In this document: piece after piece, positions 9,022 to 16,427 of the stretch
Numbering within the stretch: the first letter of the stretch is position 1
How the letters are laid out: each line of letters opens with the position of its first letter
From: an uncultured Muribaculaceae bacterium
GTDB lineage: Bacteria; Bacteroidota; Bacteroidia; Bacteroidales; Muribaculaceae
Reading direction: 5' to 3'
DNA length: 39,000 bases
Assembly (NCBI GenBank): GCA_947626355.1
Contig: CANQRV010000022.1
Location: forward strand, 1-39,000
Notes under the pieces: generated by a model
Told to the model about the DNA's origin: nothing
The model's database searches: none
Seen by the model: the letters and a program-made list of their open reading frames with translations, nothing else
Translations under genes and position numbers: made by a program

Positions 9022-9048
9022 TTATAACAATAACGCGGTATATGCAAA
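9017..9048 (-). promoter_or_regulatory. promoter of the vWA gene
   Basis: On the minus strand, TTTG (9048-9045), 20 bases, then TAACTTTG (9024-9017). This is a full Bacteroidetes-type promoter. It overlaps operator 1, and operator 2 lies just upstream of its -33 element. Confidence 0.8.
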
Positions 9049-9053
9049 TTTTG

Positions 9054-9072
9054 TTGCGTCAAAATGACGCAA
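9054..9072. promoter_or_regulatory. operator 2
   Basis: TTGCGTCA and TGACGCAA are separated by AAA, so the site is a perfect palindrome apart from its 3-base centre. It lies 5 bases upstream of the -33 element of the vWA promoter. On the minus strand it is preceded by TAAATTTTG, one base longer than a -7 box, so a second start site is possible. Confidence 0.72.
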
Positions 9073-9129
9073 AATTTAAAGATAATTTGCATTTGGTTGA
9101 ATGTTAGCGAAATAGAATGCGGTAAATTT

Positions 9130-10005
9130 TCAGTCGAAATTGAAGAGATCCTTGATGGAGGCATCATCTTCGGAGCCGGATGTCTCCTTGCGGTCTTTGT
9201 TGAAGCGGAAGAAGCGCAGCCTGCGGCTTCTTGTCTTTGCGGGTCGGGACTCGAGCTCGTCGGCATTCACTGACGGCTTTTCAATGCGGGATTTGCTGTA
9301 TACGAGGGCCGGAGCGGGCATCGCGCTTGAGCGGCAGACATCGGCATTGGCCGGGCATGGCCCGGGGATGCTCTCCTCGACATCGCTGATCACTCCGGTC
9401 TGCATCAGCTTGCGGTGGAAGTTGCGTCGGTCGAAGGTGTTGCCGGAGATCACCTCATACACCCGGCGCAGCTCGTCGACGGTGAATATCTCGTCGAGCA
9501 GCCGGAATGCCACGGGGCGCGTCTTCAGCAGCTCCTTGAGGCGCTGACGCGCCATGTCTACGATCTGGAGATGGTCGAAGGCCAGAGGAGGAAGCATGTC
9601 GGCGTCAAACCACATCGCATTCGAGGCGTCGTCGCCTCCTATCACTGCATGGTCGGAGGGACGCACCAGCGCTATATAGGCCACTGTCATCACGCGTCCG
9701 CGCGGGTCGCGCCCGGGGTCGCTGAAGACGTGGAATTGCTCGAGATATACGTCGCTGATGTTAGTCTCCTCCCGCAGTTCGCGGCGGGCGCACTGGTCGA
9801 TGGTCTCATTGATCCGCATGAAGCCTCCGGGCAGCGCCCAGCATCCCTTGTAAGGTTCGAGTCCGCGCTCCACGAGCAGGATCCGGAGGCGCTCGCCGTC
9901 GAAGCCGAATATCACGTTGTCGGCGGTGACTGCCGGCCTCGGATATTCATAGACGTATGTGCCCTTGGCTTCGTCGCCGGCTGTAGTATTTGAAGTCGAT
10001 GCCAT
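9130..10005 (-). CDS. NUDIX-domain transcriptional regulator with C-terminal winged helix (NrtR family)
   Basis: The 291-residue protein has a NUDIX domain (about residues 20-160) and a winged-helix segment (about 165-215, FTVDELRRVYEVISGNTFDR). This is the NrtR architecture, where NUDIX binds an effector such as ADP-ribose or a sugar derivative. The NUDIX box at about 61-83 keeps GG...E and RELREE, but has Asn where the usual EExG glycine stands, so it may sense rather than hydrolyse. The last 75 or so residues are a low-complexity, basic extension with no recognised fold. The gene has its own promoter, whose -7 box is covered by a palindrome ending 2 bases before the ATG, so negative autoregulation is likely. 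The same palindrome occurs twice before the downstream vWA gene. The regulated pathway is unknown. Confidence 0.85.
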   Translation of the reverse strand: MASTSNTTAGDEAKGTYVYEYPRPAVTADNVIFGFDGERLRILLVERGLEPYKGCWALPGGFMRINETIDQCARRELREETNISDVYLEQFHVFSDPGRDPRGRVMTVAYIALVRPSDHAVIGGDDASNAMWFDADMLPPLAFDHLQIVDMARQRLKELLKTRPVAFRLLDEIFTVDELRRVYEVISGNTFDRRNFHRKLMQTGVISDVEESIPGPCPANADVCRSSAMPAPALVYSKSRIEKPSVNADELESRPAKTRSRRLRFFRFNKDRKETSGSEDDASIKDLFNFD

Positions 10006-10007
10006 TT

Positions 10008-10026
10008 ATGCGTAATTTTAACGCAA
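10008..10026. promoter_or_regulatory. operator 3 (before the NUDIX-HTH gene)
   Basis: ATGCGT (10008-10013), a 7-base spacer and ACGCAA (10021-10026) repeat the layout of operators 1 and 2. It lies between the -7 box, which it overlaps, and the ATG at 10005. A bound repressor would block both polymerase and the leader. Confidence 0.72.
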
Positions 10027-10055
10027 AATTAATCCATTCCCTTCAATTTCCCAAA
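10024..10055 (-). promoter_or_regulatory. promoter of the NUDIX-HTH gene
   Basis: On the minus strand, TTTG (10055-10052), 20 bases, then TAATTTTG (10031-10024). The TTTG of the -7 box runs into the first arm of operator 3, just as in the vWA promoter. Confidence 0.8.
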
Positions 10056-10104
10056 TCCCGAAGCGAGCATCAGCCCTTTCTTATTTATAGATAATGATGC
10101 AATA

Positions 10105-10136
10105 TTTGGATTTGTTCTTGTTTTCTGCTAATTTTG
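10105..10136 (+). promoter_or_regulatory. promoter of the AbiEi-like gene
   Basis: TTTG (10105-10108), 20 bases, then TAATTTTG (10129-10136). The expected start is about 17 bases before the ATG at 10160. It is back to back with the NUDIX-HTH promoter. Confidence 0.78.
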
Positions 10137-10159
10137 TGTAAAAATAGAAATAAGACCGA

Positions 10160-10777
10160 ATGGGCTATATCGATTTCTATAAGCAATGGCGAGAGGTGGG
10201 TTGTTTTTCAATCCATCAGGTTCTTGCATGGTATCCCGATTTTAACCTGCACAATATCAGCAATTGGATTAATAAAGGATACATTATGAAGCTGCGAAAC
10301 GGTTGGTATGCGTTTCATGAATGCCTGTCGCTCCCTGACTTCCAGCAATACATTGCCAACAGGATATACCGGCCATCATATATAAGCCTTCACACAGCAT
10401 TGTCGCATTACGGCATGATTCCGGAGGAAGTGATGAAAACAACGTCAGTCACTACATTAAAAACCGCTGAGTTTAAGAATGCATTTGGTGTGTACGCCTA
10501 TCAGATGGTGAAACGGGAACTAATGTTCGGATATCAGCCAAAGCCCATGGCCGATGGCCGATCTATTCTTTTCGCCACGCCAGAGAAAGCATTGCTTGAT
10601 CTTCTTTATCTTTATCCCTTTTATGCCACGATGGATGATATGCAGGCTCTCCGGCTTGACGAAGACTACATGGCTGATGATTTCGACAGGCAGCTGTTTT
10701 TGCAATATTGCAAACAGATAGATTCTCCGGCTCTAAGTCATCGAGCTGAAATGTTGATAAAAGCATACGATTTATGA
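10160..10777 (+). CDS. AbiEi-type antitoxin / transcriptional regulator
   Basis: The 205-residue protein fits the AbiEi antitoxin family of type IV toxin-antitoxin systems: an N-terminal winged helix (about residues 12-50, GCFSIHQVLAWYPDF...GYIMKLRNGWYAF) and a C-terminal domain with SYISLHTALSHYG and ATPEKALLDLLYL. In intact systems it represses its own operon and counters AbiEii, a nucleotidyltransferase toxin encoded next to it. Here the downstream frame (ATG 10774, overlapping this stop) ends after 15 codons, so the antitoxin appears orphaned. The gene is clearly AT-richer than its surroundings (24 of 60 bases G/C in 10441-10500), which suggests recent transfer. It stands next to an integrase gene. 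Confidence 0.82.
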   Translation: MGYIDFYKQWREVGCFSIHQVLAWYPDFNLHNISNWINKGYIMKLRNGWYAFHECLSLPDFQQYIANRIYRPSYISLHTALSHYGMIPEEVMKTTSVTTLKTAEFKNAFGVYAYQMVKRELMFGYQPKPMADGRSILFATPEKALLDLLYLYPFYATMDDMQALRLDEDYMADDFDRQLFLQYCKQIDSPALSHRAEMLIKAYDL

Positions 10778-10821
10778 TAGATTTACTTCTTGAATCTGGC
10801 TTCTCACTTGAAAATTCATAG
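10774..10821 (+). pseudogene. remnant of a gene coupled to abiEi (likely the AbiEii toxin)
   Basis: ATG 10774 overlaps the TGA of the AbiEi-like gene (ATGA) in the way typical of antitoxin-toxin pairs. The frame reads MIDLLLESGFSLENS and stops at TAG 10819-10821. The next 140 bases show no continuation of a nucleotidyltransferase in any frame. I infer a truncated toxin gene from position; the peptide is too short to prove the family. Confidence 0.4.
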
Positions 10822-10860
10822 TACACGTACAAATAATCTCTGCATTATATAGAAACAGGG

Positions 10861-10888
10861 TCGCCCGGCAGCAGGAGCTGTCGGGCGA
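10861..10888 (+). terminator. terminator hairpin after the AbiEi module
   Basis: A 12-bp stem with one G-T wobble (10861-10872 with 10877-10888) and a 4-base loop AGGA. Only a short TT follows. It separates the AbiEi-like gene from the recombinase gene. The remaining bases to 10966 hold no clear promoter. Confidence 0.6.
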
Positions 10889-10966
10889 TTCATATCTGAT
10901 GATGTCCGGGTCGTTTACCAGACGTTGGTCATATTGTAAAGGCGGAAACACCAAAACAATCATATA

Positions 10967-12175
10967 ATGGCTACAGTAAAAATAAGATTCAGGGCGTCGG
11001 CCAATCCCGGCAAAGCAGGAACTCTATGCTATCAGCTCATCCACAATCATGTCGTCAGGCAGATATCCACGGATTATAGGTTGTATCCCGATGAATGGGA
11101 CACGGCGGGGTCAAGGATTGTCATGCCGGCGGGCTGCGACGACAGCCGGGAAAGATATCTGTCGTCGGTCCACGAGGGGTTGATGGCTGGCATGTCATGT
11201 CTGTCAGGCATAATAGGGCGGCTGGAGAGGTCGGGAAGACAGTATCATGCCGACAGGGTGGTGGAGCTTTACCGCTCATATGCCGGCGACTGCGGTTTCA
11301 TATCGTTTGCCAACGGCCTCATCGGCCGTATGTCGCAGATCGGTAAAGACCGTACCGCCGCGAGATATGCGACCTCCATCAGCAGTTTCAGCCGCTTCCG
11401 CAGGGAGTGCGATGTGCCGATAGGGAGCATGGACTCGGGGCTCATGTCGGAATATGAGCAGTGGCTCAGAAACAGCGGGGTATGCAGAAACACCAGTTCG
11501 TTCTATATGCGCAATCTCCGTGCCATCTACAATCGCGCGGTGGATGGGGGCCTTGCTGTGCAGCGCATGCCGTTCAGGCATGTCTACACGGGAATCGACA
11601 AGACGGTGAAGCGGGCGCTATCGGCCAGGACGATCAGGGAGATAAGGAATCTCGACCTCAGCCGGTGGCCACAGCTCGACTACGCACGCGATCTCTTCAT
11701 GTTTTCCTTCTACACGCGTGGCATGTCGTTTATCGACATGGCCTTCCTGCGGAAGAAAGACCTTCACGGGGGCATATTGAGCTATCGCCGGAAGAAAACC
11801 AGCCAGCTGCTGTTTGTCAAATGGGAGGCGCCGATGCAGCGTATCGTCGACAAATACGATACGGGCAACAGCCAGTATCTGCTCCCCATCATCAAGGACA
11901 ACGGGGCGGACAGCCGCACGCAGTATGTCAGCACGGCGCATCTTGTCAACGAGAGGCTGAAGAAGATAGGCGAGCGCCTCGGTCTGGAGATTCCATTGAC
12001 CAGCTATGTGGCTCGCCACTCATGGGCAAGCATAGCGAGAAGCAGCGACATACCTGTATCGATAATAAGCGAGGCGATGGGGCATGATTCCGAGAGCACG
12101 ACAAGAATCTATCTGGCCTCGCTCGACACCTCGACGGTCGACAAAGCCAATTCCATTGTGATGAGTGCTGTGTGA
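10967..12175 (+). CDS. tyrosine recombinase (integrase/invertase family), likely the switch invertase
   Basis: The 402-residue protein is a Bacteroidetes-type tyrosine recombinase: an N-terminal arm/SAM-like DNA-binding region (about 1-105), a core-binding domain (about 106-210), and a catalytic domain (about 215-395). Catalytic residues are visible: R251 in TRGMSF, R350-H351 in YVARHSW, the GHDS motif and nucleophile Y382 in RIYLAS. Enzymes of this group either integrate mobile elements or, in Bacteroides, invert promoters of surface-structure operons. The second role fits best, because a 199-bp segment with 23-bp inverted repeats begins 80 bases after the stop and precedes a fimbrial operon. 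No other element genes (excision, mobilisation, phage) are nearby. A hairpin at 12187-12215 isolates the gene from the switch. Confidence 0.88.
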   Translation: MATVKIRFRASANPGKAGTLCYQLIHNHVVRQISTDYRLYPDEWDTAGSRIVMPAGCDDSRERYLSSVHEGLMAGMSCLSGIIGRLERSGRQYHADRVVELYRSYAGDCGFISFANGLIGRMSQIGKDRTAARYATSISSFSRFRRECDVPIGSMDSGLMSEYEQWLRNSGVCRNTSSFYMRNLRAIYNRAVDGGLAVQRMPFRHVYTGIDKTVKRALSARTIREIRNLDLSRWPQLDYARDLFMFSFYTRGMSFIDMAFLRKKDLHGGILSYRRKKTSQLLFVKWEAPMQRIVDKYDTGNSQYLLPIIKDNGADSRTQYVSTAHLVNERLKKIGERLGLEIPLTSYVARHSWASIARSSDIPVSIISEAMGHDSESTTRIYLASLDTSTVDKANSIVMSAV

Positions 12176-12186
12176 GAAAACGGTGG

Positions 12187-12215
12187 CGGGGCGTACCGGC
12201 CTGTGTGGCGCCCCG
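12187..12215. terminator. bidirectional hairpin between recombinase and invertible segment
   Basis: A 7-bp GC stem (12187-12193 with 12209-12215). On the minus strand the stem is followed after a few bases by GTTTTCTC, so it could also stop leftward transcription from the invertible promoter in its present orientation. Confidence 0.5.
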
Positions 12216-12255
12216 TGCTTCATGCAACGGTTTAGGTGACAGTGATTCCCGTAAC

Positions 12256-12278
12256 TCTCTCCTTAAGAGAAGTATCCG
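12256..12278 (+). repeat. left inverted repeat of the invertible segment
   Basis: 23 bases beginning TCTCTCCTTAAG, identical to the reverse complement of 12432-12454. Homology stops on both sides, so the repeat ends are sharp. Confidence 0.9.
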
Positions 12279-12282
12279 AATG

Positions 12283-12290
12283 CAAATTTA
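12283..12290 (-). promoter_or_regulatory. -7 box inside the invertible segment
   Basis: TAAATTTG on the minus strand is a full TAnnTTTG match. A TTTG at the usual 20-base spacing upstream is missing, but that side is AT-rich. In the present orientation transcription would run left across the left repeat. Confidence 0.65.
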
Positions 12291-12431
12291 CAAAAAAATT
12301 CGGGAACGCACCTCATTTTTAATAAAAATTTGCTGTTTTGCGGCGCTCAGACCGGGCGAGTCATGCAAGCCTGTTATGCCGTTTATGCCGCAGTAAATAT
12401 CCAATCGACTGGCTTTCAGCAGCCACGGTTC

Positions 12432-12454
12432 CGGATACTTCTCTTAAGGAGAGA
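12432..12454 (-). repeat. right inverted repeat of the invertible segment
   Basis: Exact 23-base partner of 12256-12278. It ends 34 bases before the first fimbrial ORF. Confidence 0.9.
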
Positions 12455-12488
12455 AATAGCTTTATTGACATAATAAAATCGAACGATA

Positions 12489-13073
12489 ATGAAACAAGTC
12501 TTTGTGCTGCTTGCTGTCATAATTGCCGGTGCAGGTCTGGCTGCCAGAGCGCAGAATCTGGCGGTGAAGACCAATCTGCTCTCTGATGCGGTGCTGAGCC
12601 CTAATCTGGGCCTGGAAGCGGGGCTGGCTCCGAAATGGACGCTTGATGTCTCGGGACAGCTCAACGCCTGGACACTCTCTCACGACAGGCGATGGAAGCA
12701 TTGGGCGGCGCAGCCTGAAATACGATACTGGCTGTGCGACCGTTTCGGCTCGCATTTCCTGGGAGCGCATATCCACGGCGGCCAGTTCAATTTCGGAGGC
12801 TTCGACGGTCTGGTCGACTTCCTCGGAACAGATGCACGCAAACTGAAGGATTCCCGCTATTAGGGCTGGTTTGTGGGTGCCGGGGTGGCCTATGGCTACG
12901 CATGGATACTCGGCCGCCACTGGAATCTCGAGGCGGAGATCGGTTTCGGTTACTCCTTCGTGCGTTACGATGTCTTCCGTTGCGCGGGATGCGGCAAGAA
13001 GGTGGCATCCGACAAGACGCATCATTATGTGGGGCCGACGAAGGCCGCCCTCAATCTGGTTTATGTATTCTAA
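12489..13073 (+). pseudogene. DUF3575 fimbrial-operon protein, interrupted by an in-frame amber stop
   Basis: The frame opens with a signal peptide (MKQVFVLLAVIIAGAGLAARAQ) and runs 124 codons to TAG at 12861-12863. It then continues in the same frame for 69 more codons to the stop at 13071-13073. Both halves read as one DUF3575 protein of about 194 residues: the family sequence crosses the stop as KDSRY-stop-GWFVGAG, where relatives usually have Gln, so one C-to-T change (CAG to TAG) explains it. The second half keeps the family end CAGCGKK...GPTKAALNLVYVF. DUF3575 proteins are predicted outer-membrane beta-barrel proteins found at the head of Mfa/Fim operons. The lack of other damage suggests a recent mutation, read-through or a sequence error. 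Confidence 0.85.
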
Positions 13074-13085
13074 TTCGCGACGATA

Positions 13086-14516
13086 ATGAAAATGACCAAC
13101 TTCATGATATTGGCTGCGCTGCCCTGCATCTGCAGTGTGGCGGAAGCGTATGCGCAGCCAGCCGGGAACATTGTCCCGGGAGTCGCCGTCGACAGGCTGG
13201 CCATCGGCCGCGAGGGGAGATGGCTCGATGTGGCGGTCGACATGGATCTGAGCGGTCTCGAGGTGTCGTCCAACAGGGCCGTGGTGATCACTCCCCGCCT
13301 TGTGAACGGAACCGACTCGCTCGACCTTCCCTCGGTGGGGATATACGGCCGGCGCAGGTATTATTATTATGTGCGCAACGGCATCAACGCGATATCCGGA
13401 GAGGGGGAGAGGGTCTACAGGGCATCCGACAGGCCCGACAGCTTGGCCTACGTCACCCTTGCCGAATACCGCGACTGGATGGACGGCGCCACCCTCATGC
13501 TCCATCGAAGCGACTGGGGATGCTGCAACGGACTGCTGGCCGAATACGACGGCGCCGTGGGGCGCCATCGCGAGGCCTTCTTCCCCGACCTGGTGTTTGT
13601 GCAGCCGAAGGGGGCGGTCGAGAAGACCCGCTCGCTGTCGGGCTCGGCCTTCATTGACTTCCCCGTCGACCAGACGGTGATTTATCCCGACTACCGGCGC
13701 AACGCCGTCGAGCTGGGCCGCATACAGGCCACTATCGACTCCGTGCGCGAAGACCCTGACGTGACCATCACCTCCGTCTGGCTGAAGGGCTTCGCCTCTC
13801 CCGAGAGCCCCTACAGCCACAACACGGAGCTTGCCATAGGGCGTACTGCCGCCCTTAAAAGACACATCGGGCAGCTCTATCACTTTGCCGACAGCGTAAT
13901 CCTGACCGACCACGAGCCGGAAGACTGGGAGGGGCTGCGGCGCTATGTGGAGCAGTCGAACATCGACCACCGCGCCGAGATCCTCGCCATTATCGACAGC
14001 GGCCTCGAGCCCGATGCGAGGGAGGCGAAGATAAAGAGGACTTATCCCGTGGAGTATCGCTTCATGCTTCAGAATTTCTATCCGGCCCTGCGCCACACCG
14101 ACTACCGCATCGATTACAGCATACGCCGGTTTAGCGACGCGGAGGAGATCGAGCGCATCATGGCGAAGGAGCCGCAGAAGCTCAGCCTCGACGAGCTTTA
14201 TATCGTGGCCGGGAGATATGAGCCCGGCACCGACCGGTTTACGGAGATCTTCGACACCGCCGTGCGCCTGTATCCCGACGACGAGACCGCCAACCTCAAT
14301 GCCGCCAACGCCGCGATCAGGCGGGATGATTTTGCGATGGCGCGCCGCTATCTCGACAGGGCCGGAGCCTCCGCCGAGGCGGCATACGCCCGCGCGGCCC
14401 TCGCCATCAGGGAAAAGGATTACGACACGGCGCGGCGCCTGCTGCGCGAGGCGCGCGACATGGGCCTCGCGAAGGCATCCGAGACCCTCGGCGAGCTGGA
14501 CGACAGACTGAAATGA
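13086..14516 (+). CDS. DUF3868-type fimbrial-operon protein with OmpA-like and TPR-like regions
   Basis: The 476-residue protein has a signal peptide (cleavage near AYAQ, residue 24) and an N-terminal beta-rich DUF3868-like region (about 28-185). An OmpA-like segment follows (about 205-275, ITSVWLKGFASPESPYSHNTELAIGRTAALKRHI, which carries the RA-type helix of OmpA domains), and then helical TPR-like repeats (about 380-470, NAANAAIRRDDFAMARRYLDRAG...). Proteins of this type accompany DUF3575 in Bacteroidales fimbrial operons and are thought to support assembly or anchoring at the outer membrane. The start lies 12 bases after the DUF3575 stop, so the two form a pair in one transcript. Function is inferred from context. 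Confidence 0.82.
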   Translation: MKMTNFMILAALPCICSVAEAYAQPAGNIVPGVAVDRLAIGREGRWLDVAVDMDLSGLEVSSNRAVVITPRLVNGTDSLDLPSVGIYGRRRYYYYVRNGINAISGEGERVYRASDRPDSLAYVTLAEYRDWMDGATLMLHRSDWGCCNGLLAEYDGAVGRHREAFFPDLVFVQPKGAVEKTRSLSGSAFIDFPVDQTVIYPDYRRNAVELGRIQATIDSVREDPDVTITSVWLKGFASPESPYSHNTELAIGRTAALKRHIGQLYHFADSVILTDHEPEDWEGLRRYVEQSNIDHRAEILAIIDSGLEPDAREAKIKRTYPVEYRFMLQNFYPALRHTDYRIDYSIRRFSDAEEIERIMAKEPQKLSLDELYIVAGRYEPGTDRFTEIFDTAVRLYPDDETANLNAANAAIRRDDFAMARRYLDRAGASAEAAYARAALAIREKDYDTARRLLREARDMGLAKASETLGELDDRLK

Positions 14517-14567
14517 CCATCAGCAATATAAAAGGAAAATAATTCAAAACAACCTAATAAAAAAACA

Positions 14568-16367
14568 ATGAAAAGAGATTTATTAATCATGTTCCTGCTG
14601 GCATCGCTGCTCGTCATGACGGGATGCTCTCAGGAGAACATCCCCGGCGGCGACGACGGAGTCGAGGATGCGCAGACCAGCTATCTGGCCATCAATCTGC
14701 GGCCGGCCGACGAGTCGCCGACCCGCGCGGCAAACGGCTACGAGGACGGTACAGACATTGAGAACCATGTCGAGAAGGTACGGTTCTACTTTTTTGGTGC
14801 AGCAGGCGGCATTGCCAATGTCAACATCACTTCTTCCGGTGGCTATGTCAACTACTACGACTGGACTCCCGGCTCCTCGGATAAGGATCCCGATTACAAA
14901 GATGATCCGGATAATGTGGACCCGGGTAATCAGGATCCGGATAATCCGGGCAATGGTGACACCAATAATCAGGATGACATCGAGAGCAAGCTTACGGCCA
15001 CAATCGTCATCAACACCGCAAAGGGAGACAAGGTGCCGAATATGGTGGCGGCAGTGATTAATCCTGCCGGTCTCCCCGATGAGTCCCTTCCTCTTACTGA
15101 GTTGAAGAAGAAAGTTGCCGATTACGCGTCTGCCGCCTATACAGGAGAGGGCACATTCGTGATGTTCAACTCCATATATGCTGGCGGCGACGGCAATGGC
15201 AACGGAGCGGTGGTGATCAATCAGTCAGGGGATAAGAAGAACCTGTGGACGACAGCTAAGGATGCCAAGGAGCACCCTGTCACCATCTATGTGGAGCGCA
15301 GCGTGGCAAAGGTCAGGGTGACTCTCGGCAACGAGGTGGCTGCGGCAGGCACATCGATGCTGGCGCTCAAGGACAAGGAAGGCAACGACCTCAAGGTCGG
15401 AGCCGAGCAGGTTTACCTGAAACTCGAAGGCTGGGGTCTTACAGCCGATACCAGCGAGGGACGGCTTGTGAAGAAAATCAATCCGGGGTGGACCGGCACG
15501 TGGTGGAACAGCACGCACCGCAGTTTCTGGGCCATCAATTCAATGACTGCCACTAACCGGTATCACGACTACAAGAACAGTATCGGCAGCGCCATAGGAA
15601 CCATAACCGTTGGCGAAGGGGGATCCACCACCACTACTCCCGGCGCTGCGCTCTATACCAACGAGAACGCGGTGGCCAATGACTATGATCCGGTAACAAC
15701 GGGGCAGGCACCGAATCATACCAAGGTGATTCTCAAGGGAAAGCTCTGCGATCATGAAGGCGAGCCCTTCACTATCGTAAGACACCTCGGCACCCATTTC
15801 GCCGATGATTATTCCGAGACGGAAGCCGACAATCTCAAGGAGCTTAAGAAGAGCATCCTCAATCAGCTGTCGGCAAAAGGATATAAGTATTATACTCAGG
15901 ATGGCAGCACGCGCAGGCAGATTGACGAACGTGATCTCAAGATCACCATAGCAACTAAGATAGAGTCGGAGGACAGCAAGAACAACTGCTACGTTTATGC
16001 CCAGCTCACAACTGAGGCTGAAGGAAAGACATGGTATACGTCTCTGGACGGTACCACCACGGCTGACAAGGATGTAATCAACGGCAACCTGAAGAACAAT
16101 AATATCGTTGACTGGGCGCTCGTGTGGAGGGGTGGCATGACCTACTATTACTACGAGATCAAGCATCTGGGAGACCAGATAGGTGTGGTGCGCAACCATG
16201 TATATGACACTACCGTGACCAAGATCGCCGGGCTCGGCACTCCTGTCTACGATCCGGAGCAGATCATCTATCCGGAGAAACCGGATCCGAACGACCACTT
16301 CATCGCGGCCCAGATCATGATCCTTTCCTGGCGTATCGTGAATAGCCAGAATGGACTTGAATGGTAA
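14568..16367 (+). CDS. Mfa1-like major fimbrillin lipoprotein
   Basis: The 599-residue lipoprotein has the lipobox LVMTGC (Cys20). Like Porphyromonas Mfa1 and other FimA-type fimbrillins it should be exported, lipidated, carried to the surface, trimmed by a protease and polymerised by strand exchange. The beta-sandwich core includes VEKVRFYFFG and RSVAKVRVTLGNE, and the C-terminal strand MILSWRIVNSQ fits the donor-strand segment. Residues about 104-140 are an Asp/Pro/Asn-rich linker of repeated DPDN-like units (DNA 14878-14985), an insertion that may bind calcium or act as a surface loop. It is followed by a hairpin at 16428-16458, which could make it more abundant than the downstream subunits. 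Confidence 0.85.
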   Translation: MKRDLLIMFLLASLLVMTGCSQENIPGGDDGVEDAQTSYLAINLRPADESPTRAANGYEDGTDIENHVEKVRFYFFGAAGGIANVNITSSGGYVNYYDWTPGSSDKDPDYKDDPDNVDPGNQDPDNPGNGDTNNQDDIESKLTATIVINTAKGDKVPNMVAAVINPAGLPDESLPLTELKKKVADYASAAYTGEGTFVMFNSIYAGGDGNGNGAVVINQSGDKKNLWTTAKDAKEHPVTIYVERSVAKVRVTLGNEVAAAGTSMLALKDKEGNDLKVGAEQVYLKLEGWGLTADTSEGRLVKKINPGWTGTWWNSTHRSFWAINSMTATNRYHDYKNSIGSAIGTITVGEGGSTTTTPGAALYTNENAVANDYDPVTTGQAPNHTKVILKGKLCDHEGEPFTIVRHLGTHFADDYSETEADNLKELKKSILNQLSAKGYKYYTQDGSTRRQIDERDLKITIATKIESEDSKNNCYVYAQLTTEAEGKTWYTSLDGTTTADKDVINGNLKNNNIVDWALVWRGGMTYYYYEIKHLGDQIGVVRNHVYDTTVTKIAGLGTPVYDPEQIIYPEKPDPNDHFIAAQIMILSWRIVNSQNGLEW

Positions 16368-16427
16368 GGACCGATATCTGAGGCGCCGGCAGGCGCGATT
16401 GATATGCAACGTGACTGATATATAAAA

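Larger units (their letters stand above)
12256..12454. other. invertible DNA segment (phase-variation switch), drawn in OFF orientation
   Basis: A 153-bp interior (12279-12431) is flanked by perfect 23-bp inverted repeats. The interior is non-coding and contains one good -7 box, TAAATTTG, on the minus strand (12290-12283), pointing left, away from the fimbrial operon. Inversion would move the box to about 12420-12427, with a start near 12433 and a leader of about 55 bases to the operon's first ATG at 12489. A tyrosine recombinase gene lies immediately to the left. This is the standard layout of Bacteroidales promoter invertons. No TAnnTTTG box faces the operon in the present orientation; the nearest is TAGCTTTA (12457-12464), one base off. 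Inversion itself is inferred, not observed. Confidence 0.85.

Noticed and set aside
9028..9050. Additional half-site (AACGC / GCAAAT) between operators 1 and 2
   Set aside because: It lacks a second arm at the right spacing and falls in the spacer of the vWA promoter.
10967..12175. Recombinase as sign of an integrated mobile element
   Set aside because: No relaxase, excision, phage or conjugation genes are near and no direct-repeat att sites were seen, while an inverted-repeat substrate is adjacent.
12462..14096. Long antisense open frame (544 codons) across the DUF3575/DUF3868 genes
   Set aside because: It is a GC-driven shadow of two genes with signal peptides and family matches; its own translation has no recognisable domain or signal.
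15841..15866. Sequence similar to the switch inverted repeat (CTTAAGAAGAGCATCC)
   Set aside because: It lies inside the fimbrillin coding region and matches only in part, so it is not a likely third recombination site.
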